From Homalodisca vitripennis (lineage: Eukaryota > Arthropoda > Insecta > Hemiptera > Cicadellidae), in the NCBI RefSeq assembly GCF_021130785.1, contig NW_025778874.1, forward strand, positions 1 through 64,000: a stretch of DNA of 64,000 nucleotides, given 5' to 3'. A program made the position numbers and the translations under genes. Position 1 is the first letter of the stretch; every line of letters starts with the position of its first letter. Shown in pieces: positions 1 through 12,851 of the stretch. Under the pieces are notes generated by a model. It worked only from the letters and a program-made list of their open reading frames with translations. It did not search any database and had not been told where the DNA came from.

Positions 1-80
1 GGGTTCAACTGGAAGGTATAAACCAGCCAGAAATGAATCCTCTGGGGAAAGTAAATATTTACATAAGGATTACTGTATTG
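1..80 (+). repeat. Dispersed repeat end (GGAAGGTATAAACC family)
   Basis: The first ~80 bases recur, diverged, in inverted orientation at about 18320-18398 and in direct orientation at about 50245-50285. The shared core is ACTGGAAGGTATAAACCAG followed by a GA-rich stretch ending CTCTGGGGAAAG. No open reading frame is associated. It is probably an edge of the large old repeat family described for this window rather than an independent element. Confidence 0.6.
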
Positions 81-237
81 CAGCTAACAGATACATGATT
101 TTTCATTATTTATTGTAAATGAATCAGCACACATCTTCAGATAAACTAAACGCCAGTTTCTTGGAAGAACAAGAGTTTAGAAAGACTAACTTATTGTTAG
201 GCTCTCTAAATATACATACTTAACCCTAGAAGTGTGA

Positions 238-695
238 AACCAGCATACTTTATGTCGGTTGTAATTTATGTGTGTTGTGCGGAACCAGCATATTGTATGT
301 CGGTTCAGTTTTTCATTAAAAAATAATTATTTATCTTCAAACAATCACCATGTTTTTGGTATCATTGAAATTGTGAGATTCGACTCTACAATTTTCATAT
401 AAACTTTTATTTTCTAACTTCAATATTACGGTCGTGGTGAAATGTTTTCTGAAGAAGTCATCACTTGAGTTGAATTTCGCGGGTGGCCGGGTCAAAGAAA
501 TACTTCATTTTAAACCAATCACAGCAAGTTACATATTGCCTGCAAACAGTGCTGCCATATGTCCAATAGACGCGGAATGAAATATCCTTTCTTCCAGTGC
601 AAACAGAAAGTCATTAGAACGAATAGTTGATTTACTATGAATATTCTAAAAGGGGACAATTCTAAAGTTGTAAACCAGCATATTTTATGCTGGTT
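238..695. repeat. Three short palindromic AACCAGCATA repeats
   Basis: Three 23-nt near-palindromes lie at 238-260, 283-305 and 673-695. The third is perfect, with 10-nt arms AACCAGCATA and TATGCTGGTT around TTT. The first two end in TATGTCGGTT and so have one arm partly mismatched. No coding potential is associated. They could be binding sites or remnants of a foldback element. Confidence 0.6.
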
Positions 696-699
696 AGTA

Positions 700-3280
700 T
701 AATAACATTCACACAGTTATTTATTGTCAATAAAGAAAATAAAAAAAAAACTGTGTAAAGTGAAAGAAACGATCTACCGGTACAATCTTTCAACGGTAAA
801 TTTAGTTCAGTAGGTTTCCGGCAGTGCGAAACGAAAGAGATGAATCACGGCGTCGCATCAAGACCAACCCAACCCATCCCTGTCGGCCATTGTTGACCAT
901 TTTATTTCACCACGAGCTTATTTTTTTACTGATTTTCATAATTTAGGTCTCTATTTTTTCAGGTTGAAATACTCAACTGCATAAATGCATATGAAGTGAC
1001 AAAAACATTATAAAACAATGTTATTTTGAACTATAATATCTATTGTTTATATATTGTCAAAAATTTTATAATGCAAGGTTTTACAATATTTGACGCACAA
1101 CAATTATTTTTTACTCAATTTCAAAAAATATTTAGTGTATTTCTTTCAAACATTATGTGCTAACATAATATAACAAGTAAAAAAAATTAAAAAATGTTTT
1201 CATTTTTTTTTTACATTGTAAACCAGATTATTTTTTATCAGTAGATTCTTCAAACGTGCGACTGTTAACAAAACATGTCATAACTCAGTTACTTCTCAAA
1301 GTATTTGAACATATCTTATAATTTTATTTTAGCTAAACAAACATACGTACTAATGGTATATTCAAAAATTACACAAACATAAAGTATAAGTGAACATTTT
1401 TAGCTTTTTTCTGAATTTCGTTACAAAATATTTTCATTTTTCAAAAGATTTTTTTTGTAATCTTATAATAAAATAATAGTTTATTTTGTTGTTGTTTACT
1501 TTTAGTGTTTTCAAATAGCATGTATAATTTACAATAGAAAATTGATTTTCATATAAATATATAGTCACATTTGGAGGTAAAAAATTGAAAAGCCCAAACC
1601 CTTGTACATTTTTGTAAACTTTCGCTTTTGTAAAAAACAAATGGCAAAATTACAATTTTTGTTTAATAGAAATTTTTAATATATTTTATAATTTTGCATA
1701 GAATTCTCTACATTTTATACATTTAACATTTTGACCTTACTGTAATATTTCAATACCTTACAGAGGTCCAAACTTGAAATTTTCATATAAATCTTTTTGC
1801 AATTTCTCATTATTTTCATGAAAATATATACTAAACCAAAGAATATCAAACGTTTTATTCCTATTCCAAATAGTAAATCTTCTGAGAAGAAAAATGATAT
1901 ATAACAATATATGTTTTCTTGATATTAACTATTTTTTACGAATTTTTTAAAACACCCTTGCAACACGTCAAAAATGGACTGACGTTTTATCTTTGGTAAC
2001 ATGGACACACTTTTCTCACTTTCAGATCTTTTTGAACTTACATCCCTTTAGTATGAGTCATATCGTGTACCAGATATATTCAATACATTTTTTTGAGTTT
2101 TTATGTGAAGAAATAAAGAGTAGCATCGAAACGTATAGTAACCTTCAGCTTAAAAGTAAAAGATCTTAAATCTATTAGTTTACGCCATTAGTGAATTTGG
2201 AACCCAGAAATTAAAGTAAATACACATTTTTATCTGAACCGTTATAATTCCTGAACTAGAAAGAGATAGTGAGAGCAGAAACTATGAACAACAAAAATAA
2301 CTTACTGAAGGTCCTGGTCCTGATCCTCTCTCTGAGCCTCACATCCTGTTCCATGTTCGTTGGTTCTCCGGGGTGCTGCGATTAGAACGATTTTTGAATA
2401 TACTAAACAATCCAAAACATATTTTTCAAATTTTATTTCCTTGTTTCCATAGATATAAGTTAATATAGATGTGTACTTCTATTATGAACATATTAGCTGG
2501 ATTCTTTAAATAAAACTTTCCATGTGTATTCCCACGAAAGAGACGTTCTATTATAATTTTATAATCACCAACACAAGATTTGTTGTATATCCTTTCTAGC
2601 CTAGTGACCAAACATTGACAAGTACAACGAACAGCCTCGAGTTTCGGGAAATTAAACTCACTTATCTTTCAGTCCAACCCTGATCAATAAACGGTCCAGC
2701 AAGGCCCAGTCAGGCAGCTAAACATTCAGTTATAAAGGGTTTTATCAATTATTACTACAGAGTCCTGCAGCTTCAAGTGAACTAGCTGTAGATTGAATAC
2801 TTCTATTACTTGATATCTTGAACATGGTCTTTGTATTGGAACTCACTTTAATCCAAATAAGGGCTTCAAATCTTACAGTACAAACATTGTCTTGAACAAG
2901 ACCAGATGGAGGCAGGTAAAAAGTATGGATGGAAGCAGTTACAGACAAACTGATATTTTCCCGTAGTGAACAGAGAGTAAGGCCCATTTTGTTCCTTAAA
3001 AAGTTCTTGACTCGTTTATCTGTTAAGAACGATATTTTTACGGAAAAATTTTTAGAAATGATTGAGATTAAACACATTAACGCAATACGTAATGAATTTT
3101 AATCCTTTCAGATAACATTCCCTAATATAAAATTATTTTCAACATTTACACTACTATAAAATGCCTGAAAGATGACTCTCAGAGATATTTAAGTAAATTC
3201 TCATAGTAATCTTTACACATTTCATATTGTTTGTATGAACTAAAACATTTGGATTTTAATCTGCTGCAACAACAAGGAGG
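700..3280. other. Gene-poor AT-rich sequence with an inverted old repeat
   Basis: I see no supported gene. From about 1980 to 2300 the sequence matches, inverted and diverged, 17880-18160: shared TCTCACTTTCAGATCT-like and TATAATTCCTGAACT blocks occur in the same order. A minus-strand open frame at 2745-3077 (110 codons) has no features I recognise and is not treated as a gene. Confidence 0.4.
2305..2380 (-). repeat. CCAGGACCAGG core copy 1 (inverted)
   Basis: Read on the minus strand this gives GGAGAACCA, GGAACAGGATG and GGATCAGGACCAGGACC in the same order as the copy at 40215-40280. It is the only clearly inverted core copy, matching the inverted orientation of the surrounding 1980-2300 segment. 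Confidence 0.6.
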
Positions 3281-3284
3281 ATGT

Positions 3285-4218
3285 TTGTTGACACTCTCAG
3301 CACAGACAACGTCTCCATCTGGCGGATCGCCCGAACCCTCAGAAGCGATAAGAGGACTGCTCGGCCCATCCAAGGAGAAACCAGGCTAATGTAAACGGCA
3401 GAGTAGAAGGTTGAGGTCTTCACCTGCACCATGGAGACTCGTTCTCTGATTCTCATCGCACAGGGGCGGTGAGATGAGGGGAGACGTGCTGTTAGGCTAG
3501 ACACTAGCAAGAGTGTCGAGAAGAGGATTAAGTGGCCGAAGGCCGAATAGAAGAAAGAAGAGGAGAAGGCAAGAGGCCTGGCAAATAAGTCACAGACTTG
3601 TGTCAGGGATGGAGGTGGGAACGAGGGGCTTCGGTCCCAGCACGTCTCAACCACCAGATACGCGACTCAGAACACTCTTGATTAGTGCAGGGCTTCGTAG
3701 AAGGAACCAACCAGAACGAATGTGAAGAAACCGAAGAATTTTCTGGCATTACTGAAGCTGAAGTCGCTGGACCCTTCTCAAGTCTTTGTCCGAAGAATGC
3801 GTAAAGATCTGACCACCTTGGTACCCCAGCACTCAGAAGACTGCCAGAACGGGTCGTGAAATGGTTCACCTTTATCTTCAAATTCTGCCTCCGAACACTT
3901 GAAACAATTTCCTAAACCCCGGAAGCAAGCTAAATTTTTCTATTCCCCGAAGCCACTCTAAAACCACTCAAAACCCTAACCTGACAGCTACCAATCTCGC
4001 GCTTCTTTCTCTGACAAAAACCCTTGAGCGACTCATTCTGACTTAAGTCTTCCGTCGGGGCCACCCTACCACCCTCCAAGTAACTAGACTGTCTTCCGAT
4101 CTCACCGACAAACATAACCCGGGACATGTTACCACCGCTGTCTCCCTAGACGTCAGCCTATACCGGCTCCTCCAGTCATACCTAACGGACAGGACGTTGT
4201 CTGTCACAATGTAACAGG
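3285..4218 (+). pseudogene. Decayed non-LTR retrotransposon ORF2 (RT region)
   Basis: Remnant of the endonuclease-to-reverse-transcriptase part of a Jockey/R1-like LINE. In broken frames the plus strand shows the inter-domain linker (residues like SIWRIARTL near 3315, and TRPIQGETRL). Next comes an RT block resembling LPxRVVxWxTxIFxxCLR near 3850-3900, then TNLALLSLTKTLERLIL near 3985-4040 (family pattern RPISLLSxxxKxLERLIL), then LYRLLQSYLTDRTLSV near 4150-4200. The catalytic YADD block is absent. Between VSLDV and LYRLLQ the segment expected between RT motifs is missing, so there is an internal deletion. Stops and frameshifts are frequent, so the copy is old and inactive. The minus-strand open frames across 3179-3881 are antisense shadows. 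Confidence 0.75.
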
Positions 4219-4219
4219 T

Positions 4220-5510
4220 TCATCACAGCGGGCGTGCTACAGTACATTTCCTAGTTAATTTCTTAGAAATTGCTGTGTTTATTTCATAATTTATTACTTA
4301 TAAAAGAAATGAGATCATCATATTCATTTAAATTTATATTCCATTGTAAACTACAATTATAATTAGTTACGTTTTTTTTTAATACTACATATTATTAAAT
4401 ACATATAAGACATGTAACATAAGCTATTTTGAGTAATTATGAAGTAATATTTTAACGAATTCTAGCACGAAAACAAAAATTTGAATGAATAGCCATCTTT
4501 ACAAGGACGGGTTTAACGCAGCTGTTACCATTTTTATTGCGTTCCTATGACTATATTCTAATGTTTTGATAGATAATTTTCACTACGCAATATGGATGGG
4601 ATGTTTATATTTTGAAAAATTATGTATTGATTACCCTCTTCAATGCACGAGCCAATTTAAAGCATGGGTAAAGGACCCAATGTACGAGTATTTGACACCT
4701 TGCATCTAAAGTGAGAAAATATCTACCGACAGAATTTGTGAGCGTTAAGAATTTTTAGTGACATAAAAAAGAATGTTGCTGGGATACCTGCAGTTTTTAT
4801 CTGGCGTAGAATAAGACGCATAGAACAAAATAAATTGGTACACATCTGTTACCGACTATATAAATACTTCTGAGTAAGATCAACGTTTATTGCCTTCTTA
4901 TCAGATAAGAAAACCATTGAAAAGCCAATACTTTATCTTCAAACAGTAGTAAGATGGCAATTTACATTGTATTAGCCAATAAACCTGCTTTGTCTTTTGA
5001 AGGGTTAGAGGAATTTATCTTAAGTCAGAAAAACATCTTTGCTTTAGTTTTCGTGGGACTCAAAGTGGAAGAGTATGAAAGGTTAAAAGTTATAATTTTC
5101 CATAAATCAATTTATAGTAGCTATACAAACATAAGCCCAACTATGAAATTTAGCGTTAGGTAAGCGTGTATAAAAAATTAAAATATAGCTAAAATCAGTT
5201 TAATTACGCAGTATAGTTGTCTGAAGGTGATATAAATGTTATTGGTATCTAAAGGTTACTTATAATTGTTTAAATCTAAGAAAAATAACTCTTACAAACA
5301 GTTCCATAAAACTTTAATTGTGATTGATAAGCCACACGTTCAATGATTTAAAATTTAAAACAAACAATATTATAAAGATTCCTTTCACCACAAAACCAAT
5401 AAACCTATGCTATAATATGCCAATACTAAGATATGCAAGAATCAAAGGCTGTTTAAAAAAAACTTTCAATATTCTCAACCAATCTTGTGTATAATTTTTA
5501 TAGTGACACG
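4220..5510. other. AT-rich sequence, nothing recognised
   Basis: There are no convincing coding, RNA or repeat features. A 69-codon open frame at 4954-5163 (+) lacks any recognisable motif and could be chance. Confidence 0.4.
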
Positions 5511-5519
5511 AATTTGGAG

Positions 5520-6750
5520 GATACAAAAATGTTTATAAGACATCTCAACAATAAAATGAATCATTAACATTAAATTTTGCATGCAACGTCAGTGAAGCGT
5601 GAAACGTGATATGGTATAGCGTATTTGCATTTTGTTTTAAATCCAAGTCATTGTAGGGTAACACATGTTCAATGACTGGAGGTTCCCTGAGAATATAAAA
5701 ACTGAGAGCTGATCATGTTGTACATAATTTTATGTGAGCAGTACCTGTCTTGAAGTGCATGGTCAGTGCAGTTTATATATTTAGTACATTTATTGCTAAG
5801 GATATGTATTAGTACCCAAACTAATTATAACCTTTAATTCGTAAGAAAAAAATTAAATGCCAAAAATATAAATACCACTTTTACTATTTAATTGTAAACT
5901 TGTTTAAAATTCATACAGTTGTAGAACTAGTTACTTAACAACTAACCAGTTTTTGTATAACAGTGGGCCAGGTTTCCTAGTTTTATTAATTGTGAGTATT
6001 AGACTCTCTCTTCCAGTTTAAGCTATGAAAAATCCCAGGCCTTTACAAAACCATGCTGTTTTCTGTACAATGCTTACCTGCTCCAATCCCTCCTCACAAC
6101 GCCTAAGAAAACCAAAGGATCCTAACTTAAAATATTTATTAAGGCAATTAAACGTTAACATTTTAGCGGTTTCTAGGATTTATTAATACTGTCATTCAAT
6201 TCACAATATTAACTAACATTCATACTAAGGTCAATATGGTAATAGTTCATTCCTGCAGAGTGATCTCACATTTTAAAATATCAGCTGATAAATTATTTAC
6301 CACAATGGTTCATTATAGTTTTCCCTGAAATAGATATAAAATAATAATCAGTTACATTGAAAAGTAAAATCCGTAAAGTGATTTGGAAATAAAAGCATTT
6401 CTCTTTATTTACCACTTTTATAGACTATATACTATATCATGTACTGCGATAGAACTCTGGTGTTAAATTCAATAACTACGTGAAGACCTCGAACATTATA
6501 GACCATATGTCTATCAAAACTGGTCAACACAGTTTTAGACAATTATTAAATATAATGCATAGGCATACTTTGTTTACAAGTTTAATTGTTAACCAGCAAT
6601 CACAAAACCTTTTCAAGTCAAAGTCTATATTGATGTTACTGGAAATTGCCAGAAAAATATCTGATAGATATCTTTTAGGAATAAATTCTCCCCTTAAATT
6701 TGAAATTTATAGCAAATATGTAATATAAATATGTTAAATAGTGTTGATGT
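5520..6750 (+). repeat. Old tandem duplication, copy 1
   Basis: This segment is collinear with 7731-8470. Shared landmarks include GTTCAATGAC, TTTTATGTGAGCAG, ACATGGTCA, CTGATAGATAT and TAGCAAATATGTA, in the same order and at similar spacing. The copy continues after the LINE insertion at about 7401-7500, where ATTCTTTCT and AAAACAGCTCAAA match 8515-8575. There is no coding content. Confidence 0.6.
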
Positions 6751-7393
6751 GGAGTACTTCAGTCAAGTACCTGGGGGTACTCCTGGACTCCAAGCTGACC
6801 TTCACACCCCACGTCAAGAGGATCTGTGGCCAAGCGAGGAAGGGCTTCGGCAGCATCGGCCCCCTGCTCAACTCCACGAAGTTACCGACCAGGACGAAGG
6901 TCCTGCTCTACACGGCTCTGATACGACCAGTGCTCACATATGCGGGCCCAGCATGGTACCACCTCACCTGCAAGACCGCAAGGAGGCAGTTGCTCGCTGT
7001 CCAGAGCGTGTGTGTCTCCTTCAGGCCACTGGGTCGCCCTGGTTCGTGAGGAACACCGTAGTCAGGGCTTCGTCCAACGTCCCTACCATCAGGAGCTTCG
7101 TAGAAGGCCTGAAATCGAGACTTGAGGAAGCTGCAGAGTCCTCATCGTGGGATCACATCCGTGAGCTTCGCGCCCAGGAGGTCCCCCAACTGCGTCTTCC
7201 TATGGATGACTGATGACATTGACTACAACTTCGACTGCACCACGACACTTCACCCCACTGACAGGTAGCGAAAGCTACTAGGGCTATGACCCTCGAGACA
7301 TCGAGACACAAGGCAAAAGCCTAACCGGCAGAGGCCTTGAAAGATGTGGGGGATCCACCCCCCCACAGTCACAGCGACTTGACTTGACTTGAC
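6751..7393 (+). mobile_element. 5'-truncated Jockey-like LINE 3' end
   Basis: The last ~150 codons of a Jockey-clade ORF2 plus a 3' UTR. Frame 3 from 6756 carries the RT C-terminal block: VKYLGVLLDS, RKGFGSIGPLLN, LLYTALIRPVLTYAGPAW. A small indel near 7010-7030 shifts the frame. The downstream frame then gives SPWFVRN, RSFVEGLKSRLE and a stop at 7211-7213. The 3' UTR ends in a (TTGAC)n tail at about 7375-7394. TTGATGT lies at 6744-6750 and again at 7394-7400, a candidate 7-bp target-site duplication. 5' truncation with a simple-repeat tail is what target-primed reverse transcription produces. The copy encodes no functional protein. Confidence 0.85.
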
Positions 7394-7730
7394 TTGATGT
7401 AGAGTGGGAGACTTAACGAACTGTATTATGAATCGATTCTTTCTCTACTTTTTAGGTACAGATATAATTAAAAACAGCTCAAAGTACAAGTATGTACATA
7501 AACATTATTAACACGGTAACAAGAAAATATTACTACCCGACCAAAACTTGTATTTTGTAACTACTGTTACAAAAGCTATGAAAATAGCTCGAGTAGCATT
7601 ATGAAAGAAATTATGTATTAAATTTTTTCCGTAGAGAAGAGCAAGTTCTTTGACGGTGCATGTCCATACCTATTGCATTATTGATACCTATTAGTGGCTA
7701 TTAAGTAGGCTCAAGCAATTTATAATATGT

Positions 7731-8580
7731 GTGCTGGGGGAATTAAATATATCTGCAAGATATCTCGACATTGTCATAAGCAACAGCCTTTACATTTTAT
7801 ATGAAGTTCAGCGAAGCCTGTTACGTGACACGTGCTGTGGTATAATCCTACCTTCTTGTAAGTCATCGTGGAATAAAACTTGTTCAATGACGAGATGTTC
7901 TATGAAAATATCAAAACTGTCAACTGTTCTGGTTATAGACAGTTTTATGTGAGCAGCCGCTTTCATAAAATACATGGTCAATGCAATTTATATTTTGATT
8001 GAACCTTATTTATAAGGACATGTATCCCCGAAATATAAGAATAGAGTTCTAGAATCAGTTTAAAAATATTTAATTTGCAATAAGAAATATCTAAATATCA
8101 GGTTTTTAATATAAATACCACTGTTTTCCCCTTATAACATATTTTTAAATTCGCTTAAATGTACACCTAAATATTTGTTTTAAAACTAACTATTTTAATA
8201 ATTTACCTAAAGTACCATATAAGCCAAAAAAATATAAATGGTTGTGGTTGATTCTATGTTTAATAACTAGAACACTAAAGACCATATTAATATTGGAAGT
8301 GATCATATATTTGATCATTTATATCCTTAAATGGCTACATTTAACAGTTTTCAACTCAAGGTCAGTGCTTATACTACTATAAATCACCAGAAGATGTCTG
8401 ATAGATATAATTTAGGAAATAATACTAAAATGAAACTGTAAAAACTTTAGCAAATATGTATTCACAATACGAAGTAAGGCCGAGAAGTTCAAGATTTTGT
8501 GTATTAAATTCGGATTCGATTCTTTCTGTACACTAAGGGTATAGACGGAATGAAAAACAGCTCAAAACACAAGTATTGAA
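7731..8580 (+). repeat. Old tandem duplication, copy 2
   Basis: Second copy of the segment at 5520-6750 and 7401-7500, without the LINE insertion, so it approximates the empty site. The sequence around 7620-7680 also resembles 17130-17190 and 53900-53950. This ties the unit into the larger repeat family. Confidence 0.55.
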
Positions 8581-8599
8581 ATAAAAATCGTAAATGCAA

Positions 8600-9640
8600 T
8601 TCATTGGTTAAGGAAAATGCCTACGAAAAATAAATAGTGAAATTAAAACATATGCAAAGATAAAATCTTTTTACACCATTAACATTACTGTTCCAGTGTT
8701 TTTTGCTGTGATTAATTAGGATGAAAACTGCTTTGGGTAGCTAGAGATGCTATGATTAGAAACTTGGAACTCTAAATAATAACAGTAATTCATCTATTAT
8801 AGTCTTGGTCCTCGTTTTAGCCTTCCGAACTTATTCTAGCTGATGTATTACGTACTGTATGCATGAATTCTGAAAACAAAAGCTTTGAATTATCTAAAGT
8901 AATTTATCTGTCCTTTGATGTTTTCATGGATATTAAGTAGTTTTTGTACGTAAGTTTCACGTGTTTACCTAATTTCTTCTTACCAATATTGCTTACTTAC
9001 GTAAACACAAGTACTTAAATTAACATGGGCTCTTTTTATGTAAATGCATACCCACACATCCATTACATGTTGGTTTAATGAAATTAATTTTGTTTAGTTT
9101 TTTTGTGTTGCTCAATATACTAACCAACTTAAAAGTTATTTAGTATGCATATATTATCCAACTTGATATCAACTTATTGTATATAGTGGTTTACACACAT
9201 ATGTATTAATTAAGATATTTCAATTGGGTATTATATTGTTTTACTTACTGCAGCTAAAACATTTACATTGCTTATTTTTGACATAAATTAGTACTTACTT
9301 TAAATATATTCCATGCGTTATCTAAGTAACTGATGAAAGAAGGTACAAGGATAATCCCCTTGAACATGAAATGGTGTTAAAAAAGTTGGATTAAATGCAT
9401 ACATAAACCTAATTTTCATGACCAAGTTTAGTTAACATTTATTACATTTACAGAGGTAATAATATTCCATAAAGTTAGATAAACTAAACAATCAGCATTC
9501 ATCCAGAGCAATAAAACAGCAAAATATTCTTTAAAAGCGTAGTTTTATACATCTTTACTGATGGTACAGGAAACAATCGAATCCGTCTCATTTCCTATTC
9601 AGTTCCTTGGAGACGAGTTGGATACTAAATGACAGATGTT
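8600..9640. other. AT-rich sequence, nothing recognised
   Basis: I see no gene, RNA or clear repeat boundary in this stretch. Confidence 0.4.
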
Positions 9641-9649
9641 ACAGTCTGA

Positions 9650-9924
9650 TACTGTTGTCATATAATATCGGCGCTACTACAACAAAGTGTTTTGTTCCTT
9701 TGGCATTTGTAAAAGGAAAGCTAAGAAGAAAGATTATAAATTCTCTTTTTATAAACGACAACCCTCTTCCAAACCTGTAAGAGCCGTCTATAAAACTTAA
9801 ATTGGAAGTCAACGGCTTATGAGTTCCGAACCACCACCAATGGCCGGGCAGGCTGACTGCTTGCACGGACAGGATCGCTCAGTGGCCACCCATCCAAGCA
9901 GCAGTCACGCTCGACGTTGCTTGA
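9650..9924 (-). mobile_element. 5S-rRNA-derived SINE-like element
   Basis: On the minus strand, from about 9924 to 9862, the sequence resembles the 3' two thirds of 5S rRNA, including AAGCAACGTCGAGCGTG and CTTGGATGGGTGGCCACTG. These correspond to the 5S internal control region (TFIIIA/pol III promoter area) and the following helix. It continues into a non-5S body (GGCCATTGGTGGTGGTTCGG near 9838). The combination of a 5S head and unrelated body is typical of SINE3-type elements, and similar 5S-headed repeats are, to my recollection, common in arthropod genomes. The 5' part of 5S and a clear tail are not seen. A 75-codon minus-strand frame inside it is fortuitous. Confidence 0.55.
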
Positions 9925-9929
9925 TATAT

Positions 9930-12630
9930 GTTGTGAAATATTACAGTGCGTTTCGAGAATTTAAATCCACCCTCTTACTCAAGTGTTAAAAAACTCTAAC
10001 ACTTATGGTCAAACTTGCAATGAAACTAAGTATAAAGTGCGGCAATGAACTTGCCTACTATTATACAACATTAGTGGCACAATATTATCAGGTATTATGA
10101 AGCTAATACTATTCATTATAACATAATATAGTAAACATTATGTTAACAAAATAAAAAAGATAGACTGTTCATTTAGGCTGAGTTAAATCATACTAGACTT
10201 TCATATTATTATTTAAGATCAGAACTAAGAATGCGTACGCAGTTGTGGTACTTAATCTAGCTAAGGGGATTAGCTGTTGTCTTGAAATTGATTTATTGCA
10301 ACTCCAAGCTTCCCACACACTGGGCATCGTGTGTTCCCATTGAATTGCTTTTCCAAAAATACCCGTTCATTGGTAGTTATTACACTGCAATGTAACAGCT
10401 AAAGTTAGGTTATAAGTATGTATGACGAAAAACGTATTTATAAAATTTCAAAGAATAAAATAGGTAACTCCGTACCCAAAAAATTGTTATAAAAATATAA
10501 ATACATACGAAATAAATTTATATTTCTACTGCATTTATTCCAAGTATAATGTAACACTTTTTATATAAGTTTTATTTTGATATTAATATTTCACAATAGT
10601 GCGACTACTTAAAAATATATTCCTTTTTTAGATATACTAGTTTTTGAAATGATTCAAACAACTTCTGATAAGACGCTGTACTGCAATCAAGAATTTCAAT
10701 ATCTTAACATTTTTTGATAATTAGATTGTTATTTAAATTAGTGCCGTTTTAGAGTTTTAAACATTCTAAATTATTGGAGTTAAATGGTCTCAAACCGTCA
10801 CATTTAATCTATTTGTAACCCAAATGTTAATTTTACAAAGAGGTTTCATGTAATAATCTTGTAAATAAACGATAATTAATTCCAAAAATGTTTAAAAATT
10901 ACAAAGTACCTGTTGTTGAAATTAAATCGTATTGCTCGAAACATTACAGTGTAAAGTGTTTCTCGTGCGAATAAACATAAATGGATTATTAAAAAATCTT
11001 AAGAGACGTCCATGGGAAACATGGAATGTTATACGCACACCAAAAACTAATACGAAGTTATTTAAAACATTCACGAATAACATTGATTGTTCAATGAATA
11101 GAAATTCCTTCACTTCAGAATTGTATAAAAATTGGTTAAAACTTTCTTAAGTGTTTTTATGAATACAAATTTGGTATTTCTGTAAATGCTCGATATATTT
11201 TCAAATACCACAAAGATGTTGAAAAGCAACGCTACTGGTACAATGTCTGAAATACAATCTTCAATACTGTAAGTACCCCATGATTTCAATAATGGAACAT
11301 AAGTAATATAGTTGGGTTCATTTTATTTCTTCCCATATCCGCTAAATATTATTTATCCTCATATCCGCTACAAATTTATGAGAGCTTCCTATTTACATGA
11401 AAAACCCCAAAGATGATGAGTTTTAGAGACATTATATATAAAAAAGGAAACCAATGAGGAATTTTTTTAACATTTTCTAATCTCATAATTATGCGTAGGA
11501 AGTACTTTATATTATTCAATGTAATAAATCATACTGATGCAGTTTATACAAATGAATAGGCCAAATACTAAGACAAGAGTCAATTACTGTTGCCATAAAT
11601 ATAAACTTTTTGATACATTTTCTTGATTGTGCCAACAAGGCAAACACAGCGTTTGGGTCGAAACTATAATTCACTCTAAACAGGGCTGATACACGTGCAA
11701 ATCCAAGTAAATTGTTTGCGACACCTCGGGTAACGGTTACTTACTTTATAATAATTTTGGGTTAATTATTAATACTTAAGTTCAGTCTAATCAGTATTTT
11801 TCTGAAGTTATAGTAACCCAAAATACAACATATGTGTACATGCATTGACTATTAAAAATATATGTAGACCTGTTTCAGTAATAAAAGTTTACTGGTGTAA
11901 TAAGCACAGTAAGCGTTCTGCCTACATGAGCATCTTTATATTTTAATTGAGTGTATCTTTCTTACCACTGCACATTTCATAGCAATAAACCTTTGTATTA
12001 ATTACTAATTGCTGTTTCAGAATAGGAAACGATATATTTGCTGTTTCACCTTTAAGTGGGCATTTAAAATAATGTTTCACTTATTAATCACATGATCGCA
12101 ATTGAAAAAAAACTGAACGATCTTGAACAACTTTTAGTAGTAATTATTCTTTCAATAGCTTTTTAGTAGTAAGATATTTAAAATAGAGAATAAATGATGA
12201 TGAACTGCAGTAAATGGGACATAGATAATTATGAACTACACAAACACGTGCAATCTTTGTATATAATGCAGTGAAAATCAGACGTTCATTATTAACTACA
12301 GTCCCTGTTTTTGGGTAAGTTAATATAAGCTAACTTACCACTTTATTTTTAATAGTTGATACTGTAAACAGGGTGTACATTAATTACAACTACTAGTTTA
12401 CCAGAAACTTATTTTTGGAGGGCTTACATTAAAAATGGACATCCTTACAGAATGATATATTCCTGTAAATGCTTATAAAGGGAAGTATATGGTTTTAGTG
12501 TTGAGGCGTTAGCCTAAAGTGCCTTAAACTATATGATTAATTATATTTGTTAGTTTTATGCCTAAATTTGCAACTAATCACATAATTAAGTTGTTTAAAA
12601 ATATTGTTTGAATAAATACAAGACTCAATT
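9930..12630. other. Gene-poor AT-rich sequence
   Basis: No supported gene. Around 11150-11290 the sequence is related to 32920-33040; both contain CAATCTTCAATACTGT with similar upstream sequence. This is another dispersed old repeat. Overlapping sense and antisense open frames at 10922-11150 have no recognisable motifs. Confidence 0.4.
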
Positions 12631-12632
12631 TA

Positions 12633-12637
<5 letters not shown>

Positions 12638-12720
<83 letters not shown>

Positions 12721-12728
12721 GTGTGTGT

Positions 12729-12777
<49 letters not shown>
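12638..12777. repeat. Compound microsatellite (AT)n-(GT)n
   Basis: About 75 bp of alternating AT with one phase slip near 12684, followed by about 60 bp of GT. The open frames on both strands here are repeat translation only. Confidence 0.98.
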
Positions 12778-12778
<1 letters not shown>

Positions 12779-12851
12779 CAAACATCACTTAATAAGAAAA
12801 AGCTAAAAGCTTAATTTTGTCTATATATCTCGAACTGAGTGAATGCAAAAG

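Noticed and set aside
2745..3077. 110-codon minus-strand open frame
   Set aside because: No domain, composition or context signal; in AT-rich repeat DNA an open frame of this length can occur by chance.
3256..3881. Minus-strand open frames of 92-132 codons
   Set aside because: They are antisense to the decayed LINE ORF2 on the plus strand, which shows the recognisable protein motifs.
12578..12814. Open frames on both strands with IYIY, HTHT and VCVC repeats
   Set aside because: Direct translation of the AT/GT microsatellite.
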